A stretch of DNA of 64,000 nt from Halodesulfurarchaeum formicicum (lineage in GTDB: Archaea > Halobacteriota > Halobacteria > Halobacteriales > Halobacteriaceae), in contig NZ_CP016804.1 in assembly GCF_001886955.1 (NCBI RefSeq), positions 1,860,001-1,924,000 on the forward strand, in the 5' to 3' direction. The stretch's first letter is position 1, and each line of letters opens with the position of its first letter. This document shows positions 42,831 through 51,974 of this stretch, one piece after another. The position numbers and the translations under genes were made by a program. Under the pieces are notes generated by a model. That model saw only the letters and a program-made list of their open reading frames with translations, was not told the DNA's origin and did no database searches.

Positions 42831-43493
42831 CTACTCCCGGTCGCGGCGGATCCGCCACTTCCGACCCACCTGCTCGACGACGCCCTCCCCTACGAGCCGT
42901 GAAAGTACCGTCTCGACCAGTTGTTCGGGGATCTCGACCTCACGGGCCAGGGCGGCCGTGGAACGGGTCCCCCCGGCCAGCGCGCCGAGGACTTCCGCGT
43001 TCAGATGGCCACCGTTCTCCCCGTCGATCGTCCGGGAGAGTTCGGCCTGCACCTCCGTGAGTCGGCCCTGAACCCACCGCTGGGCCATCGAGAGTTCCCG
43101 TTCGAGTGCCCGCAGGTCATCCAGGCTCGCGGCCAGATCGCCCACGTCCGTGGCTTCGTCGAACTCGGTCGTAACCTGAAGGTGCGAACACCGGCCCAGG
43201 TCCAGATCCGCGCTGGCCGGATACGCGCTTTTGGCCCCGAAATCGTAGGGCGAGACCTGGACCTCAAGGCGGAGGTTCTGGGCGATGTGGAAGTACTTCC
43301 GCCGCCGGTCATCGACGTGGCTCTCGACCAGACCGGCCTCGTCCAGGCGGCGCAGATGGTCGATAACTGCTTTCGGACTCACGTCGAGATAATCGCTGAT
43401 CTCCGTGACGTAACTGGGCTTGCGAGCGAGGAGCCGCAGGATCCGCCGGCGGTTCTCGTTGCCAAGCAGATCGAGGAGCGCCCCGGAGTCCAT
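42831..43493 (-). CDS. ArsR-like winged-helix transcriptional regulator
   Basis: 220 residues from the ATG at 43493. DSGALLDLLGNENRRRILRLLARKPSYVTEISDYLDVSPKAVIDHLRRLDEAGLV (in parts) is an ArsR-type HTH, followed by a wing with RRRKYFHI, a middle region with LGRCSHLQV, a helical segment, and a second short HTH-like element near the C-terminus (STAALAREVEIPEQLVETVLSRL). Two HTH units in one chain are a common haloarchaeal layout. Target unknown. 35 bp upstream of gatD on the same strand. Confidence 0.88.
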   Translation of the reverse strand: MDSGALLDLLGNENRRRILRLLARKPSYVTEISDYLDVSPKAVIDHLRRLDEAGLVESHVDDRRRKYFHIAQNLRLEVQVSPYDFGAKSAYPASADLDLGRCSHLQVTTEFDEATDVGDLAASLDDLRALERELSMAQRWVQGRLTEVQAELSRTIDGENGGHLNAEVLGALAGGTRSTAALAREVEIPEQLVETVLSRLVGEGVVEQVGRKWRIRRDRE

Positions 43494-43581
43494 ATACCCG
43501 ATTTCGGGGATCGGCGGGGAAAAGCATGTCTGTGCCACCCGGCGACGGACTTATGGCCGAGTATGCCAGATTATAACACAC

Positions 43582-43920
43582 ATGTTCGCACCGTTCTCGA
43601 GCGGGTATTACCTCGGTCGGCTCTACGTGGAGCCGGCACCGGGCACGGAGGCCGTCCTGCACGAAGCCCAGCACGAGAGCGTCAATCGGGAGCTCTACGC
43701 CACGGGGGACGGGGTCGAGCGACTCGACCACCCGCTGATCATGAAACTCGAGAACAACCACTTCGCCGTGCATCCGGACCGGACGATTCCGGAAGGGGCC
43801 CTCGCCGTGCCCGAGTCCATCCTCGAATCGACGACCGTCGAGCACCCGCCGGAGCTCCGTGAAGTGCTGCTCGCGAAGGCCGACCACGCCAGGCGGTTGG
43901 TCGACTTCGGGGCGGTCTGA
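43582..43920 (+). CDS. haloarchaeal DUF5802-like small protein
   Basis: 112 residues from the ATG at 43582. FAPFSSGYYLGRLYVEP start and LDHPLIMKLENNHFAVHPD middle fit a small protein common in haloarchaea; from memory DUF5802. Compact alpha/beta without cysteines. No function is known. An A/T-rich stretch (ACTTATGG) about 30 bp upstream supports its own leaderless promoter. Confidence 0.75.
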   Translation: MFAPFSSGYYLGRLYVEPAPGTEAVLHEAQHESVNRELYATGDGVERLDHPLIMKLENNHFAVHPDRTIPEGALAVPESILESTTVEHPPELREVLLAKADHARRLVDFGAV

Positions 43921-44012
43921 GAGCCGCGGCGGGTTTGAATTCGAGAGGACGTAAAGCGGCGAGAGACTGCCCGAGCCCCAGGTACTTCCTCGGGCAGCCC
44001 CTCATCTCTGTC

Positions 44013-44441
44013 ATGGATACCCCCGAGACACCACCGGAAGAGCGCACCGAAGCCGAGTGGCGCGAGGTCCTGACCGACGCCGAGTACCAGATCCTCCGGG
44101 AACAGGGCACCGAACCGAAGTTCAGCGGCGACCTGCTCGATGTCGACGAGCCAGGGGTCTTCCGGTGTGCCGGGTGTGACACCGTGCTCTTCGAGAGCGA
44201 GCACAAGTTCGACTCGAACTCCGGATGGCCGAGTTTCTACGACGTGGCCGCCGCGGGCAACATCGAGACAGCGGTTGACACCAGCCACGGCATGGAGCGA
44301 ATCGAAGTCCGCTGTGGGACCTGTGGCGGGCATCTGGGCCACGTTTTCGATGACGGGCCGGAACCGACCGGGAAACGGTACTGCATCAACTCGGTGGCAC
44401 TCGAATTCGACCCGGACGAAATCGGCGAGACCGATCCCTGA
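44013..44441 (+). CDS. msrB: peptide-methionine (R)-S-oxide reductase
   Basis: 142 residues from the ATG at 44013. Zinc-binding CAGC and CGTC pairs, SGWPSFYD substrate pocket, GHVFDDGPEPTGKRYCINSVAL with the catalytic Cys in RYCINS. Reduces methionine-R-sulfoxide in oxidised proteins. The start is supported by acidic haloarchaeal-type head PETPPEERTEAEWRE. Stand-alone gene; MsrA is not in the window. Confidence 0.95.
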   Translation: MDTPETPPEERTEAEWREVLTDAEYQILREQGTEPKFSGDLLDVDEPGVFRCAGCDTVLFESEHKFDSNSGWPSFYDVAAAGNIETAVDTSHGMERIEVRCGTCGGHLGHVFDDGPEPTGKRYCINSVALEFDPDEIGETDP

Positions 44442-44553
44442 GAGGCCTCTGACCCGCTTGAGCGAGCGGATTTGGGTTTCCGGTGCCTCGGGAACCGCCG
44501 ATCGCGTGTCGAAAAGTGGAAACTATTATACCTCTTGCCCATAGACTGGCGAA

Positions 44554-44585
44554 ATACCTGGTATGGCAGGCGCTATACCGGGTAT
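44554..44585. promoter_or_regulatory. tandem ATACCNGGTAT palindromes
   Basis: Two perfect 11-bp palindromes, ATACCTGGTAT (44554-44564) and ATACCGGGTAT (44575-44585), are centred 21 bp apart (two helical turns), so proteins bound to them would lie on the same face. A TATA-like CTATTATA (44523-44530) lies 24 bp to the left. They sit in 212 bp between convergent genes (msrB and an HTH regulator), where no protein gene is evident. An unseen small RNA or a binding site for the neighbouring regulator are the options. Confidence 0.6.
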
Positions 44586-44653
44586 GGGGCGTGGCCTTCC
44601 TCTCCCCTCAACCCCTGGCTACCCCCCATTTTCGAGCGAAACGAACCAGCTAG

Positions 44654-45616
44654 CTACGGCTCCGGCGAACCGCCACGGGCCGCAATCAGATCGCGGAACT
44701 CCGTCGCGTCCTCGACTTCCTCGGCTTCGTCCCGCTCGATAATCGCGGTGCCCTCGATCGATTCGGACTCCGCCTCGTCGACGAAGTAGACCGACCGGGT
44801 GTGGATGACCTGTCGTAGCGAGCCCATGATCCGGGCGCGTTTGACCGCCGCGTCGGTGAACGCCGAGTGGCCGGTCAGCACCGGGGCCGTGCCATCCCGG
44901 TCCTCGCTCACGGCCTTGAACGGGGCGCGAACGGTGGGATGGACGTCGAACCCGACCCGGGTGAGCATCGCGACGATGGGGCGGTCCGCCGGGTCCACGT
45001 CCGGGTCCTCCGGGGTGGGTTCCGCATCGCGGATGTCCTCGGCGCCGTCGAGCACGGAGACGGGGCTGGTGAGCTCCTGCTCGAAGAGCTCCTCCAGCTG
45101 GGCGGCGACCTCCACGCTCGCGTTCATGCCGTCCTCGTACTTCGAGACCGTCCGTCGAGAGACGCCCAGTTCGGTCGCCAGCCGTCCCAGACTCCAGCCA
45201 CGCTCCTCGCGCTTGTCCGCCAGAATGTCCCCGTCGATGTTCACGTAGAGCCCGCCCGGGGCAGCGTAGATCAGCGGCGGCACCCCGTGCACGAACAGGT
45301 CCATCGCGGTGTCGGGATTGAGCACCGGCACGCCGTGTCTGAAGTAGACAACCCCGGGATCGAGGTCCTCGTCGCGGGTGCGCAGGCCGATGACCATCGG
45401 GGTTCCACGGAGGTACGTGCCCAGACGGCGCATCTCCCGACCGGTCGGTCCATCAAAGGCGTCGATGTTCCCCAGGATCTTCACCAGGAGGAGGTCCTCG
45501 TCGCGTCTCGCAGCCAGGTCGAAGCTCTTCGGGCGCGTCGAGCACCGGTCGCTCACCGTGAACCCCGCGTCGGATAGCATCGCGGTGATGTTGTCGATGA
45601 GCGCCGATCGAGTCAT
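44654..45616 (-). CDS. archaeal HTH-type transcriptional regulator (COG1395-like)
   Basis: 320 residues from the ATG at 45616. N-terminal domain (about 1-125) has a PD-D/E-nuclease-like look ([23 protein letters not shown]), then an XRE/Cro HTH at about 133-190: [29 protein letters not shown]. The C-terminal part is an alpha/beta domain. This is the widespread archaeal 'putative HTH-type regulatory protein' family. Target unknown. Divergent from tiaS. Confidence 0.88.
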   Translation of the reverse strand: MTRSALIDNITAMLSDAGFTVSDRCSTRPKSFDLAARRDEDLLLVKILGNIDAFDGPTGREMRRLGTYLRGTPMVIGLRTRDEDLDPGVVYFRHGVPVLNPDTAMDLFVHGVPPLIYAAPGGLYVNIDGDILADKREERGWSLGRLATELGVSRRTVSKYEDGMNASVEVAAQLEELFEQELTSPVSVLDGAEDIRDAEPTPEDPDVDPADRPIVAMLTRVGFDVHPTVRAPFKAVSEDRDGTAPVLTGHSAFTDAAVKRARIMGSLRQVIHTRSVYFVDEAESESIEGTAIIERDEAEEVEDATEFRDLIAARGGSPEP

Positions 45617-45750
45617 TACGGACAGATAGGGAACTCGTCCCCTAAATGCGTTGCGGGCCCAGCACCGCCGGACGCGGGCGATTTCGGGGGGTGGACCACA
45701 AACAAGCAAGTCGCGGATCGCTTAAGCCGATCGACCCCCAAGCGCCGGGC

Positions 45751-47010
45751 GTGACGGTCCTCGGACTCGACGACACCGACTCCCGCGAACGGGGGATGTG
45801 TACGACCTACGTCGCCACGCGGGTCGCCGAGCGGCTTCGCCGGGCCGGGGCCAGGATCGATCGGCTGCGGCTGGTCCGGCTCAACCCGGCGGTCGAGTAC
45901 AAGACCCGGGGGAACGCCGCGCTGGCCATCCACACCGACGCGGCTCCCGACCTCGCGCTGGCGACGGCCCGCGAGGTCATCGACGGACTCGCGGAACTCG
46001 ACGACGAGCGCACACACCCGGGGGTCGTCGCCGCCGAGGGACCCATCGAGCAGGCGGTCCAGCAGTTCGGTCGTCGGGCCATCCGCGAGCTGCTCGATCG
46101 GGAGACGGCCATCGACCGTATCGAGGCCGCGGGATACAGTCATGCCGGCTGGAAGCAAGCCCGGGGCACGATCGGTGCGCTGGCCGCGATCGGTGTCAGT
46201 GCCGCCTTCGAGGACTGGACCTACGAGTACATCGCCTACCGCGAGCCCGAGCGCTGGGGAACCGAGCGGTCGATCGAGATCGACTCGGTCTTCGACGCGG
46301 CCGATCAGTTCTACCCGACCGCCTGGGACACCGTCGACCGGGGTGAGGGTGAGCCAGTCTGTGTGCCCAACGCGCCGGGACCGATCCTGTACGGCATCCG
46401 CGGGGACGAACCCAACGCGGTCGCCGCCCTCGCAGCCGGGATCGAGAGCGAGCCGGTCCACACACAGACCCTCTTCGAGACGAACCAGGGGACCGACAGC
46501 CACCTCCGGGACGCCGCGATCGAGGACATCCAGGACGGCCGGGCCTACCGCGTGACTGGCCGGGTCATCGAGACACCCGAAACGCGGGCCGGCGGTCACG
46601 TCTTCACCGCGATCGCGGACGGGTCCGGTCGGCTCTCCATTGTGGCCTTCGAGCCCACGAAGCGGTTTCGGGACCGGGTCCGGGCGCTGCGAGTCGGCGA
46701 CCGGATCACCGTCGCCGGCGAGGTCACGGACGGAACGCTCAAACTCGAGAAGTTCGCCGTCCGGGACCTCGTCAGGCAGCGGGCGGTAACACCGACCTGT
46801 CCGGATTGCGGGCGACGGATGGAGAGTGCCGGCGCGGGCCAGGGCTACCGGTGTCGAGACTGCAACACCAGTACCGACTCGAAGGAACTCGCCCCGATCG
46901 AGCGGGACCTCTCGCGGGGCTGGTACGAGGTGCCACCGTGTGCGCGCCGCCACATCGCGAAACCACTCGTCCGAGGTGGGTTCGACGCGCCGACACATCC
47001 CGAGCACTAG
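45751..47010 (+). CDS. tiaS: tRNA(Ile2) 2-agmatinylcytidine synthetase
   Basis: 419 residues from the GTG at 45751, giving the family start VTVLGLDDTDSRERGMC; TATA-like CTTAAG lies 26-31 bp before it. GNAALAIHT nucleotide-binding region, kinase-like core to ~270, OB-fold (YRVTGRVIETPETRAGGHVFTAI, in parts) and a zinc ribbon CPDCGRRMES..YRCRDC near 350-373. It attaches agmatine to C34 of tRNA-Ile(CAU) so that it reads AUA; the tRNA-Ile in this window has anticodon GAT and is not its substrate. Confidence 0.93.
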   Translation: MTVLGLDDTDSRERGMCTTYVATRVAERLRRAGARIDRLRLVRLNPAVEYKTRGNAALAIHTDAAPDLALATAREVIDGLAELDDERTHPGVVAAEGPIEQAVQQFGRRAIRELLDRETAIDRIEAAGYSHAGWKQARGTIGALAAIGVSAAFEDWTYEYIAYREPERWGTERSIEIDSVFDAADQFYPTAWDTVDRGEGEPVCVPNAPGPILYGIRGDEPNAVAALAAGIESEPVHTQTLFETNQGTDSHLRDAAIEDIQDGRAYRVTGRVIETPETRAGGHVFTAIADGSGRLSIVAFEPTKRFRDRVRALRVGDRITVAGEVTDGTLKLEKFAVRDLVRQRAVTPTCPDCGRRMESAGAGQGYRCRDCNTSTDSKELAPIERDLSRGWYEVPPCARRHIAKPLVRGGFDAPTHPEH

Positions 47011-47017
47011 GGGCACC

Positions 47018-47127
47018 ATATAAAGGCCGTCCGACTTTCGTCTGACTCCCGACCCAACCCGACGATGGCGACGGAGAGAGCGGTCATGACGGCGCGAGGA
47101 TTCCGCCCTCGAAACGCATTTATGTGA
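47018..47127 (+). other. orphan promoter with 20-codon mini-ORF
   Basis: A strong TATA-like box, ATATAAA (47018-47024), predicts a start near 47048. An ATG at 47065 opens a 20-residue frame (MATERAVMTARGFRPRNAFM) ending in TGA at 47127. No known peptide matches. It could equally be the 5' part of a non-coding RNA or an upstream promoter for the next gene. Confidence 0.3.
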
Positions 47128-47173
47128 TAGTGTAACGTGTACTTACATATCCCCGGGCCACGTATACTATGGT

Positions 47174-47359
47174 ATGTCCCATCACTCCGGCGCGTACGAG
47201 GGGGACAGGGAGAGTGGGGACCTCGCCCATCGGATCGAGGACTACTCGCAGGGCGCGGAGTGTACACTCTTCCCCTCGATCTGTGACGAGGACGACCTGC
47301 TGACGCGGTGGATCACCGCCGAGGAGGGGGCCTTCGTCGACCTCGCAGAGATGCGATAG
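47174..47359 (+). CDS. small haloarchaeal protein (DUF7511-like)
   Basis: 61 residues. A His/acidic head, then CTLFPSICDEDDLLTRWITAEEGAFVDLAEMR (in parts), a pattern seen in short haloarchaeal proteins; from memory DUF7511. TATA-like TTACATAT (47143-47150) lies 24-31 bp before the ATG. Its stop directly abuts the convergent thrC stop. Function unknown. Confidence 0.7.
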   Translation: MSHHSGAYEGDRESGDLAHRIEDYSQGAECTLFPSICDEDDLLTRWITAEEGAFVDLAEMR

Positions 47360-48439
47360 CTACGCGCTGGGGTCCGTTTTCAGTCCGCTTCCGGTCAGTG
47401 GCACCACGACCTCGGCTGTCGAATCGAGGTCCCGTTCGCGGTACGTTTCGAGCCCAGCGACGGCCACTGCACTCGTCGGTTCCACGTGAAAGCCAGCCCG
47501 GTGAAGGGCCTTCCAGGCGGCCCGGGTCTCGGCTTCGCCGACGGCGATCGCGTCCCCGTCAGTCGTCTCGATGGCCCGCTCGATCTCCGCGTTTCGGGCG
47601 GGCTCGGCGATCTGGATGCCGTCTGCAAAGTCGTTTCTGGCCCCCGAACCGTCGTTCGCGATCGGGGCGACCCCCGCAGCCTGCACGCCCAGCAATCGGG
47701 GGCGCTGGTCGAGCCAGCCAGCCGCGTCCATGGCCTCGAATCCGCGAAACAGACCGAGAAAGAGGGTGCCGTGTCCGATCGGGGCGACGACCGCGTCCGG
47801 GGCCGACCCGCCCCGCTGGGCGACGATCTCGAAGGCCGTCGTGGCCGTCCCGGCGAGAAAGGCCGGGTTCCAGGCGTGGCTCGCGTACCAGCCCGCCCCG
47901 GACTCGACGGCCGATCTGGCAGCCGCACTGACGGCCGCTCGATCCCCGGGGACTTCCACGACTGTTGCCCCTGTGCCAGCGATGGCTGCCCGCTTTGCGG
48001 GTTTCACGCCCTCGGGGACGTAGATCTCGGCGTCGATCCCGGCCCGGGCCGCGTACAGGGCGATGGCCGCCCCCGCGTTCCCCGAGGAGTCCTCGACGAT
48101 CCGCTCGACGCCCAGGGCGGCCGCCCGCGAGAGTGTCGTCGTCGCGCCGCGATCCTTGAAACTGCCCGAGGGAGAGACATACTCCAGTTTGAAATCCGCG
48201 TTCCACTCCGGGGCCTCAACGAGGGGCGTGAACCCCTCGCCGAGACTCACCTCGCGGTCGACGGGGAGGAGTGAGTGAAACGCCCAGAGTCCCTGATCGC
48301 GGTCGAACGCCGGCGGCGTCTCCGGCACCGCCGGCGTCGCGTCGATCTCCAGCGGCGCGCCACACGCACAGCGCCAGGGCTCGTCCGGACCAGGCTCGTA
48401 CTGGCGACCGCAGGCCGGGCACACCAGTCCAGGGACCAT
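47360..48439 (-). CDS. thrC: threonine synthase
   Basis: 359 residues. An N-terminal zinc ribbon-like CPACGRQY..WRCACG is followed by the fold-type II PLP enzyme: SPSGSFKDRGATTTL holds the Schiff-base Lys, VEDSSGNAGAAIALYAA binds the cofactor, and GHGTLFLGLFRG is the phosphate loop region. It forms threonine from O-phosphohomoserine. The start overlaps the upstream peptidase gene stop by 1 nt (TAATG), suggesting an operon. Confidence 0.93.
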   Translation of the reverse strand: MVPGLVCPACGRQYEPGPDEPWRCACGAPLEIDATPAVPETPPAFDRDQGLWAFHSLLPVDREVSLGEGFTPLVEAPEWNADFKLEYVSPSGSFKDRGATTTLSRAAALGVERIVEDSSGNAGAAIALYAARAGIDAEIYVPEGVKPAKRAAIAGTGATVVEVPGDRAAVSAAARSAVESGAGWYASHAWNPAFLAGTATTAFEIVAQRGGSAPDAVVAPIGHGTLFLGLFRGFEAMDAAGWLDQRPRLLGVQAAGVAPIANDGSGARNDFADGIQIAEPARNAEIERAIETTDGDAIAVGEAETRAAWKALHRAGFHVEPTSAVAVAGLETYRERDLDSTAEVVVPLTGSGLKTDPSA

Positions 48440-49392
48440 TAGCGTTCGATCCCCGTGCCCACCGAGCAGACGTACTCGCCGGTGGCCGCCTGCGGGAGGC
48501 GACGGGCCCGCCAGAAGATCCCCGAATTCTCGGCGTGGACCCGGGCCTTCTCGGTCCCGAGTGGGTCGGTCACTGTGAACAGCGGATCACCGGGCTGGAC
48601 CGGCGCCCCCAGCTCCTGCTGGAGGTGGACCAGGCCCCCAACGGGTGACCCATAGCGGTCGAAGCCGGTCGCGCGATTCTGGTCTTTCGGAGCCGCATCT
48701 CCCGGGAGAAAGCCGTAGTACTCGAGGACCCGCCGGACCCCGCGCACCCCGACCTCGATGCTCGACTCGTCCCAGCCGACGGTCCCGCCGAGTTCGGGGT
48801 CGATGGTCGGGATACCGGCGTCCGGGGCGGCCCGGGCGAGTTGCCCCTCCGGCCCTTTCTGGTCGAGGACGTGGCCCGCATCGAACACCTGGGCGAGCTC
48901 CAGGCAGGCGTCGTGCTGGCGGTGATGTCGACCACACCGCACCCGTGTCTCGTCGATCATCTGGCTCGTCGAGCCCTGATGGAGGTCGACGACCAGGTCC
49001 GCGTCGGTCGCGGCCTGGAAGGTGGCGTGGGCGATCCGCTCCGAGGAACTCCCGTCCGGATCTCCGGGATAGGCCCGGTTCAGCTTCGTGTCGTCGATGG
49101 GGTTGCGGTGTTCGGCCACCTGGAAGCCATAGACGTTCGCGATGGCGACGACGGTGATCGTCCCCGCGATCTCGGCCGGATCGAGTTGCGGGAGCAAGCG
49201 AGTGAGCACCCCGAGCCCGTTGAGTTCGTCGCCGTCGCTGACAGCCTGCAGGTAGAGCGTCTTCCCCGAACTGGCACCGTTGATGACGGCGACGGGGAGC
49301 CCGACTTCCGATCCGTCTCGGGCCTCGCCGACGACCAGTCGGCCGGTGTCCATCTCCCCCGGGGCCGCCTGTGCCGTACCCAGCGATTGCAT
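48439..49392 (-). CDS. succinylglutamate desuccinylase/aspartoacylase family protein
   Basis: 317 residues from the ATG at 49392. The zinc carboxypeptidase-like core has INGASSGKTLYLQAVSDGDELNGLGVL (in parts), NPIDDTKLNRAYPGD and VVDLHQGSTSQM, which give the usual metal ligands except that the first H-x-x-E is here SSGKTL-like, so the classic HGNE motif is altered. The C-terminal third has a biotinyl-lipoyl-like strand pattern (GLVHLQQELGAPVQPGDPLFTV). Substrate unknown. It overlaps thrC by 1 nt. Confidence 0.85.
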   Translation of the reverse strand: MQSLGTAQAAPGEMDTGRLVVGEARDGSEVGLPVAVINGASSGKTLYLQAVSDGDELNGLGVLTRLLPQLDPAEIAGTITVVAIANVYGFQVAEHRNPIDDTKLNRAYPGDPDGSSSERIAHATFQAATDADLVVDLHQGSTSQMIDETRVRCGRHHRQHDACLELAQVFDAGHVLDQKGPEGQLARAAPDAGIPTIDPELGGTVGWDESSIEVGVRGVRRVLEYYGFLPGDAAPKDQNRATGFDRYGSPVGGLVHLQQELGAPVQPGDPLFTVTDPLGTEKARVHAENSGIFWRARRLPQAATGEYVCSVGTGIER

Positions 49393-49436
49393 TGGTACGA
49401 ACGGCGTCCGGGGAGCCCTTGTAGCGTTCGGTCCGA

Positions 49437-50633
49437 TCACGGCGCGGTCGCGAGTGCCGTGAGGTTGGCCGCCCCGCTGCGGGTGCCTTTGGCCAGAAGC
49501 ACGTCACCCGCGCGGACTGCCGTCTCCGGCCCGGGCTGGACCTCCCACTCGTCGCTGCCGTTCGTCGGTCGTCGCACCGCGATTACCCGCATCCCGGTCT
49601 CGGTCTTGACCGCGCGCTCGCCGAGGGTCGTCCCGTCCAGTTTGCTCCCGGCCTCGACCGTTGTGCGGGTGAGGACCTCGTCGGACTCCTCGACAGCCTC
49701 CTGGACGACGACGTGGGAGTCGAGCCCGCGAATGACCCCCTCGCTGATCTCCAGGGCGGCGTCGCTGATGACCTCCGTACTCTGGGCGATGTGGACCAGG
49801 CCCCGCAGCGACACCGGGTCGGCGGACTGGGCGGCCGCTCGAAGCGTCCAGGCCTCGAAGCGGGACTTCAGCGCGTCGACCTCGGCCTCCAGTTCGATGA
49901 CCTCCTCGGCCAGCGGCACGCTGTCATAAAGCACGCTGCCGTAGGCCAGGTCGACGGCCAACTCGCTCATGTTCTTCATCAGGACCAGCGAGTTGACCGC
50001 CCGATCGAGGTCCGCGTCCTCCACGTCGGGGATGACTGGTGGCGAGTAGGACTCGCCCGCGGCCGTCTCGACGACCTCGATGATCCCCGCTTCCGGCCCG
50101 CGAAGCAAGAGCACGTCCCCGGCTTCCAGCCGGGTCTCTCGGGAGGGGTTGAGCACCCAATCGCCACCCCGTCGGATGGCGATCACCCGGACCCCAGTTT
50201 CGGTCTCCAGGTTGAGACCACCGAGCGTGTGCCCCGCGTACGGCGAGGATTCGATGACGTTGGTCCGGACCAGGGTCTCGATCGCGACGGGCAGGGAGGC
50301 CCGCATGTTCTCCGGGAGGCCGATATCCTCGAGGACCACCTTCGCGATGTCGCCCGCGGCGTCGCTGATCTTCTCCGCGGCCCCCGTAATTCCCAGGACG
50401 GGAGCGAGCGACTCGGCGTCTTCGGGGTTCCGGGCCGCGAGCATGAGACTCATGCGAGCGCGGATCTGGAGCACGTCCATCCGCTCTTCGAGTGCCAGGA
50501 CCTCCTCGGCAATCGCGTCGCTGTGATGCAGGACCGCGGAGTAAGAGAGGTCGATGAGGAGTTCGGCGGTGTCTTTCATCTCCGCGAGGAGGGCTTTCAC
50601 GCTCGCGGGCTCGTACTCGACGCGGCCGGCCAT
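49437..50633 (-). CDS. duplicated PhoU-TrkA_C potassium-transport regulator
   Basis: 398 residues from the ATG at 50633. Two copies of the same architecture: PhoU-like helical bundle (about 8-100 and 218-310) followed by a TrkA_C domain (about 110-190 and 315-395). Each TrkA_C has GVRVIAIRRGGDWVLNPSRETRLEAGDVLLLRG-type strands (in parts). Such proteins gate TrkH/KtrB-type or related cation transport in response to ligands. No channel gene is adjacent. A haloarchaeon with high internal potassium would need such control. Divergent from citrate synthase. Confidence 0.88.
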   Translation of the reverse strand: MAGRVEYEPASVKALLAEMKDTAELLIDLSYSAVLHHSDAIAEEVLALEERMDVLQIRARMSLMLAARNPEDAESLAPVLGITGAAEKISDAAGDIAKVVLEDIGLPENMRASLPVAIETLVRTNVIESSPYAGHTLGGLNLETETGVRVIAIRRGGDWVLNPSRETRLEAGDVLLLRGPEAGIIEVVETAAGESYSPPVIPDVEDADLDRAVNSLVLMKNMSELAVDLAYGSVLYDSVPLAEEVIELEAEVDALKSRFEAWTLRAAAQSADPVSLRGLVHIAQSTEVISDAALEISEGVIRGLDSHVVVQEAVEESDEVLTRTTVEAGSKLDGTTLGERAVKTETGMRVIAVRRPTNGSDEWEVQPGPETAVRAGDVLLAKGTRSGAANLTALATAP

Positions 50634-50779
50634 GCCCAACAGTTCAGGCCAGCGGACAAAAAGGATACGGGACGATCCGCGGCAAAACTTCCATCTCGAT
50701 TGGACGGACGTTCAAAAATTGAGTCCAATCGACTACAATTCGGACGTTTGTCTGCACCCAAACGAGTCGATCACGAAAG

Positions 50780-50787
50780 ATATACCC
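50780..50787 (+). promoter_or_regulatory. TATA-like box of citrate synthase
   Basis: GATATACC lies about 40 bp before the citrate synthase ATG, in an AT-rich spacer (50634-50822) that also serves the divergent PhoU/TrkA-C gene. The distance implies a short 5' leader of 10-15 nt rather than a leaderless start. Confidence 0.4.
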
Positions 50788-50822
50788 CATCCTGTGCCAT
50801 ACCCCGGAAGGTAACGACATCC

Positions 50823-51974
50823 ATGACAACCGAGCTCAAGAAGGGCCTCGAAGGAGTCCTGGTCGCGGAGTCCGCCCTCAGCGACATCGATGGCGACGCA
50901 GGGGAACTCTACTACCGGGGCTATCCGATCGAAGCGCTGGCCGAGGAGGCGACATACGAGGAAGTACTCTACCTCCTCTGGAACGAAGACCTGCCGACCG
51001 CCGCAGAACTGGCGGATTTCGAAGCCGAAATGCGAGAGGCCCGAGCCGTGAAACCGGGAATCATCGACCTGCTCCAGCTGTTGGCCGACTCCGGCGAGCG
51101 GCCCATCTCGGCGCTGCGCTCCTCGGTCTCCATGCTCTCGGCCGAGGACCCCGCCACCGGTAGTGACCCGACCGACCTGGAGGCGGCCCGGCACATGGGC
51201 CGGCGGATCTCCGCGAAGTTCCCGACCGTGCTCGCGGCCTTCGATCGGCTCCGGCGGGGCAAAGAGCCCGTCGAGCCCCGCGAGGACCTGGGTCTGGCAG
51301 CGAACTTCCTCTACATGCTGCATGGCACCGAACCCGACCCGGTCGACGCGGAGATCTTCGACAAGGCACTGACACTGCACGCCGACCACGGACTCAACGC
51401 CTCGACATTCACCGCGATGGTCGTCGGTTCCACCCTGGCTGACGTGTACAACAGCGTCACGGCGGCGGTCGCCGCACTCTCGGGTCCACTTCACGGCGGA
51501 GCCAACCAAGACGTCATGGAAGCGCTCCTGGAGATCGACGAGGGCCCGTTGACCGCGACGGAGTGGATCAAGGAGCTTTTGGACTCCGGCGAGCGCATCC
51601 CGGGCTGGGGTCACCGGGTCTACAACGTACGTGATCCGCGGGCGAAGATCCTCGAATCCGAACTACGGCGGCTCTCGAACCGGACCGAGGACTGCCACTG
51701 GCTCGAATACCTGGAGGATCTAGAGACCCATCTCACCGAGGAGGTCGGCCTCCCGGAGAAGGGGGTCGCCCCGAACGTCGATTTCTACTCCGGCGCGATC
51801 TACTACCAGCTCGGGATTCCACTGGACATGTTCACGGCCATCTTCGCGATGAGCCGGAGCACCGGGTGGATCGGGCACGTCCTGGAGTACCAGGCGGACA
51901 ACAAGCTTATTCGGCCCCGTGGGCGCTACATCGGGCCGGACCGCCGCGAGTTCGTCCCGATCGAGGAGCGGTAG
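50823..51974 (+). CDS. citZ: citrate synthase
   Basis: 383 residues from the ATG at 50823. KGLEGVLVAESALSDIDGDAGELYYRGYPIE (in parts) is the archaeal/Gram-positive type start; LHADHGLNASTFTA and GPLHGGANQDVMEAL have the catalytic His residues, GHRVYNVRDPRA and FYSGAIYYQLGIPLDMFT the Asp. Condenses oxaloacetate and acetyl-CoA; icd for the same cycle is 20 kb to the left. Preceded by its own promoter. Confidence 0.96.
   Translation: MTTELKKGLEGVLVAESALSDIDGDAGELYYRGYPIEALAEEATYEEVLYLLWNEDLPTAAELADFEAEMREARAVKPGIIDLLQLLADSGERPISALRSSVSMLSAEDPATGSDPTDLEAARHMGRRISAKFPTVLAAFDRLRRGKEPVEPREDLGLAANFLYMLHGTEPDPVDAEIFDKALTLHADHGLNASTFTAMVVGSTLADVYNSVTAAVAALSGPLHGGANQDVMEALLEIDEGPLTATEWIKELLDSGERIPGWGHRVYNVRDPRAKILESELRRLSNRTEDCHWLEYLEDLETHLTEEVGLPEKGVAPNVDFYSGAIYYQLGIPLDMFTAIFAMSRSTGWIGHVLEYQADNKLIRPRGRYIGPDRREFVPIEER

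Noticed and set aside
49713-50822. Plus-strand frame continuous with citrate synthase, adding 370 residues
   Set aside because: The extra part is antisense to the PhoU/TrkA-C gene; citrate synthase has its normal start at 50823.
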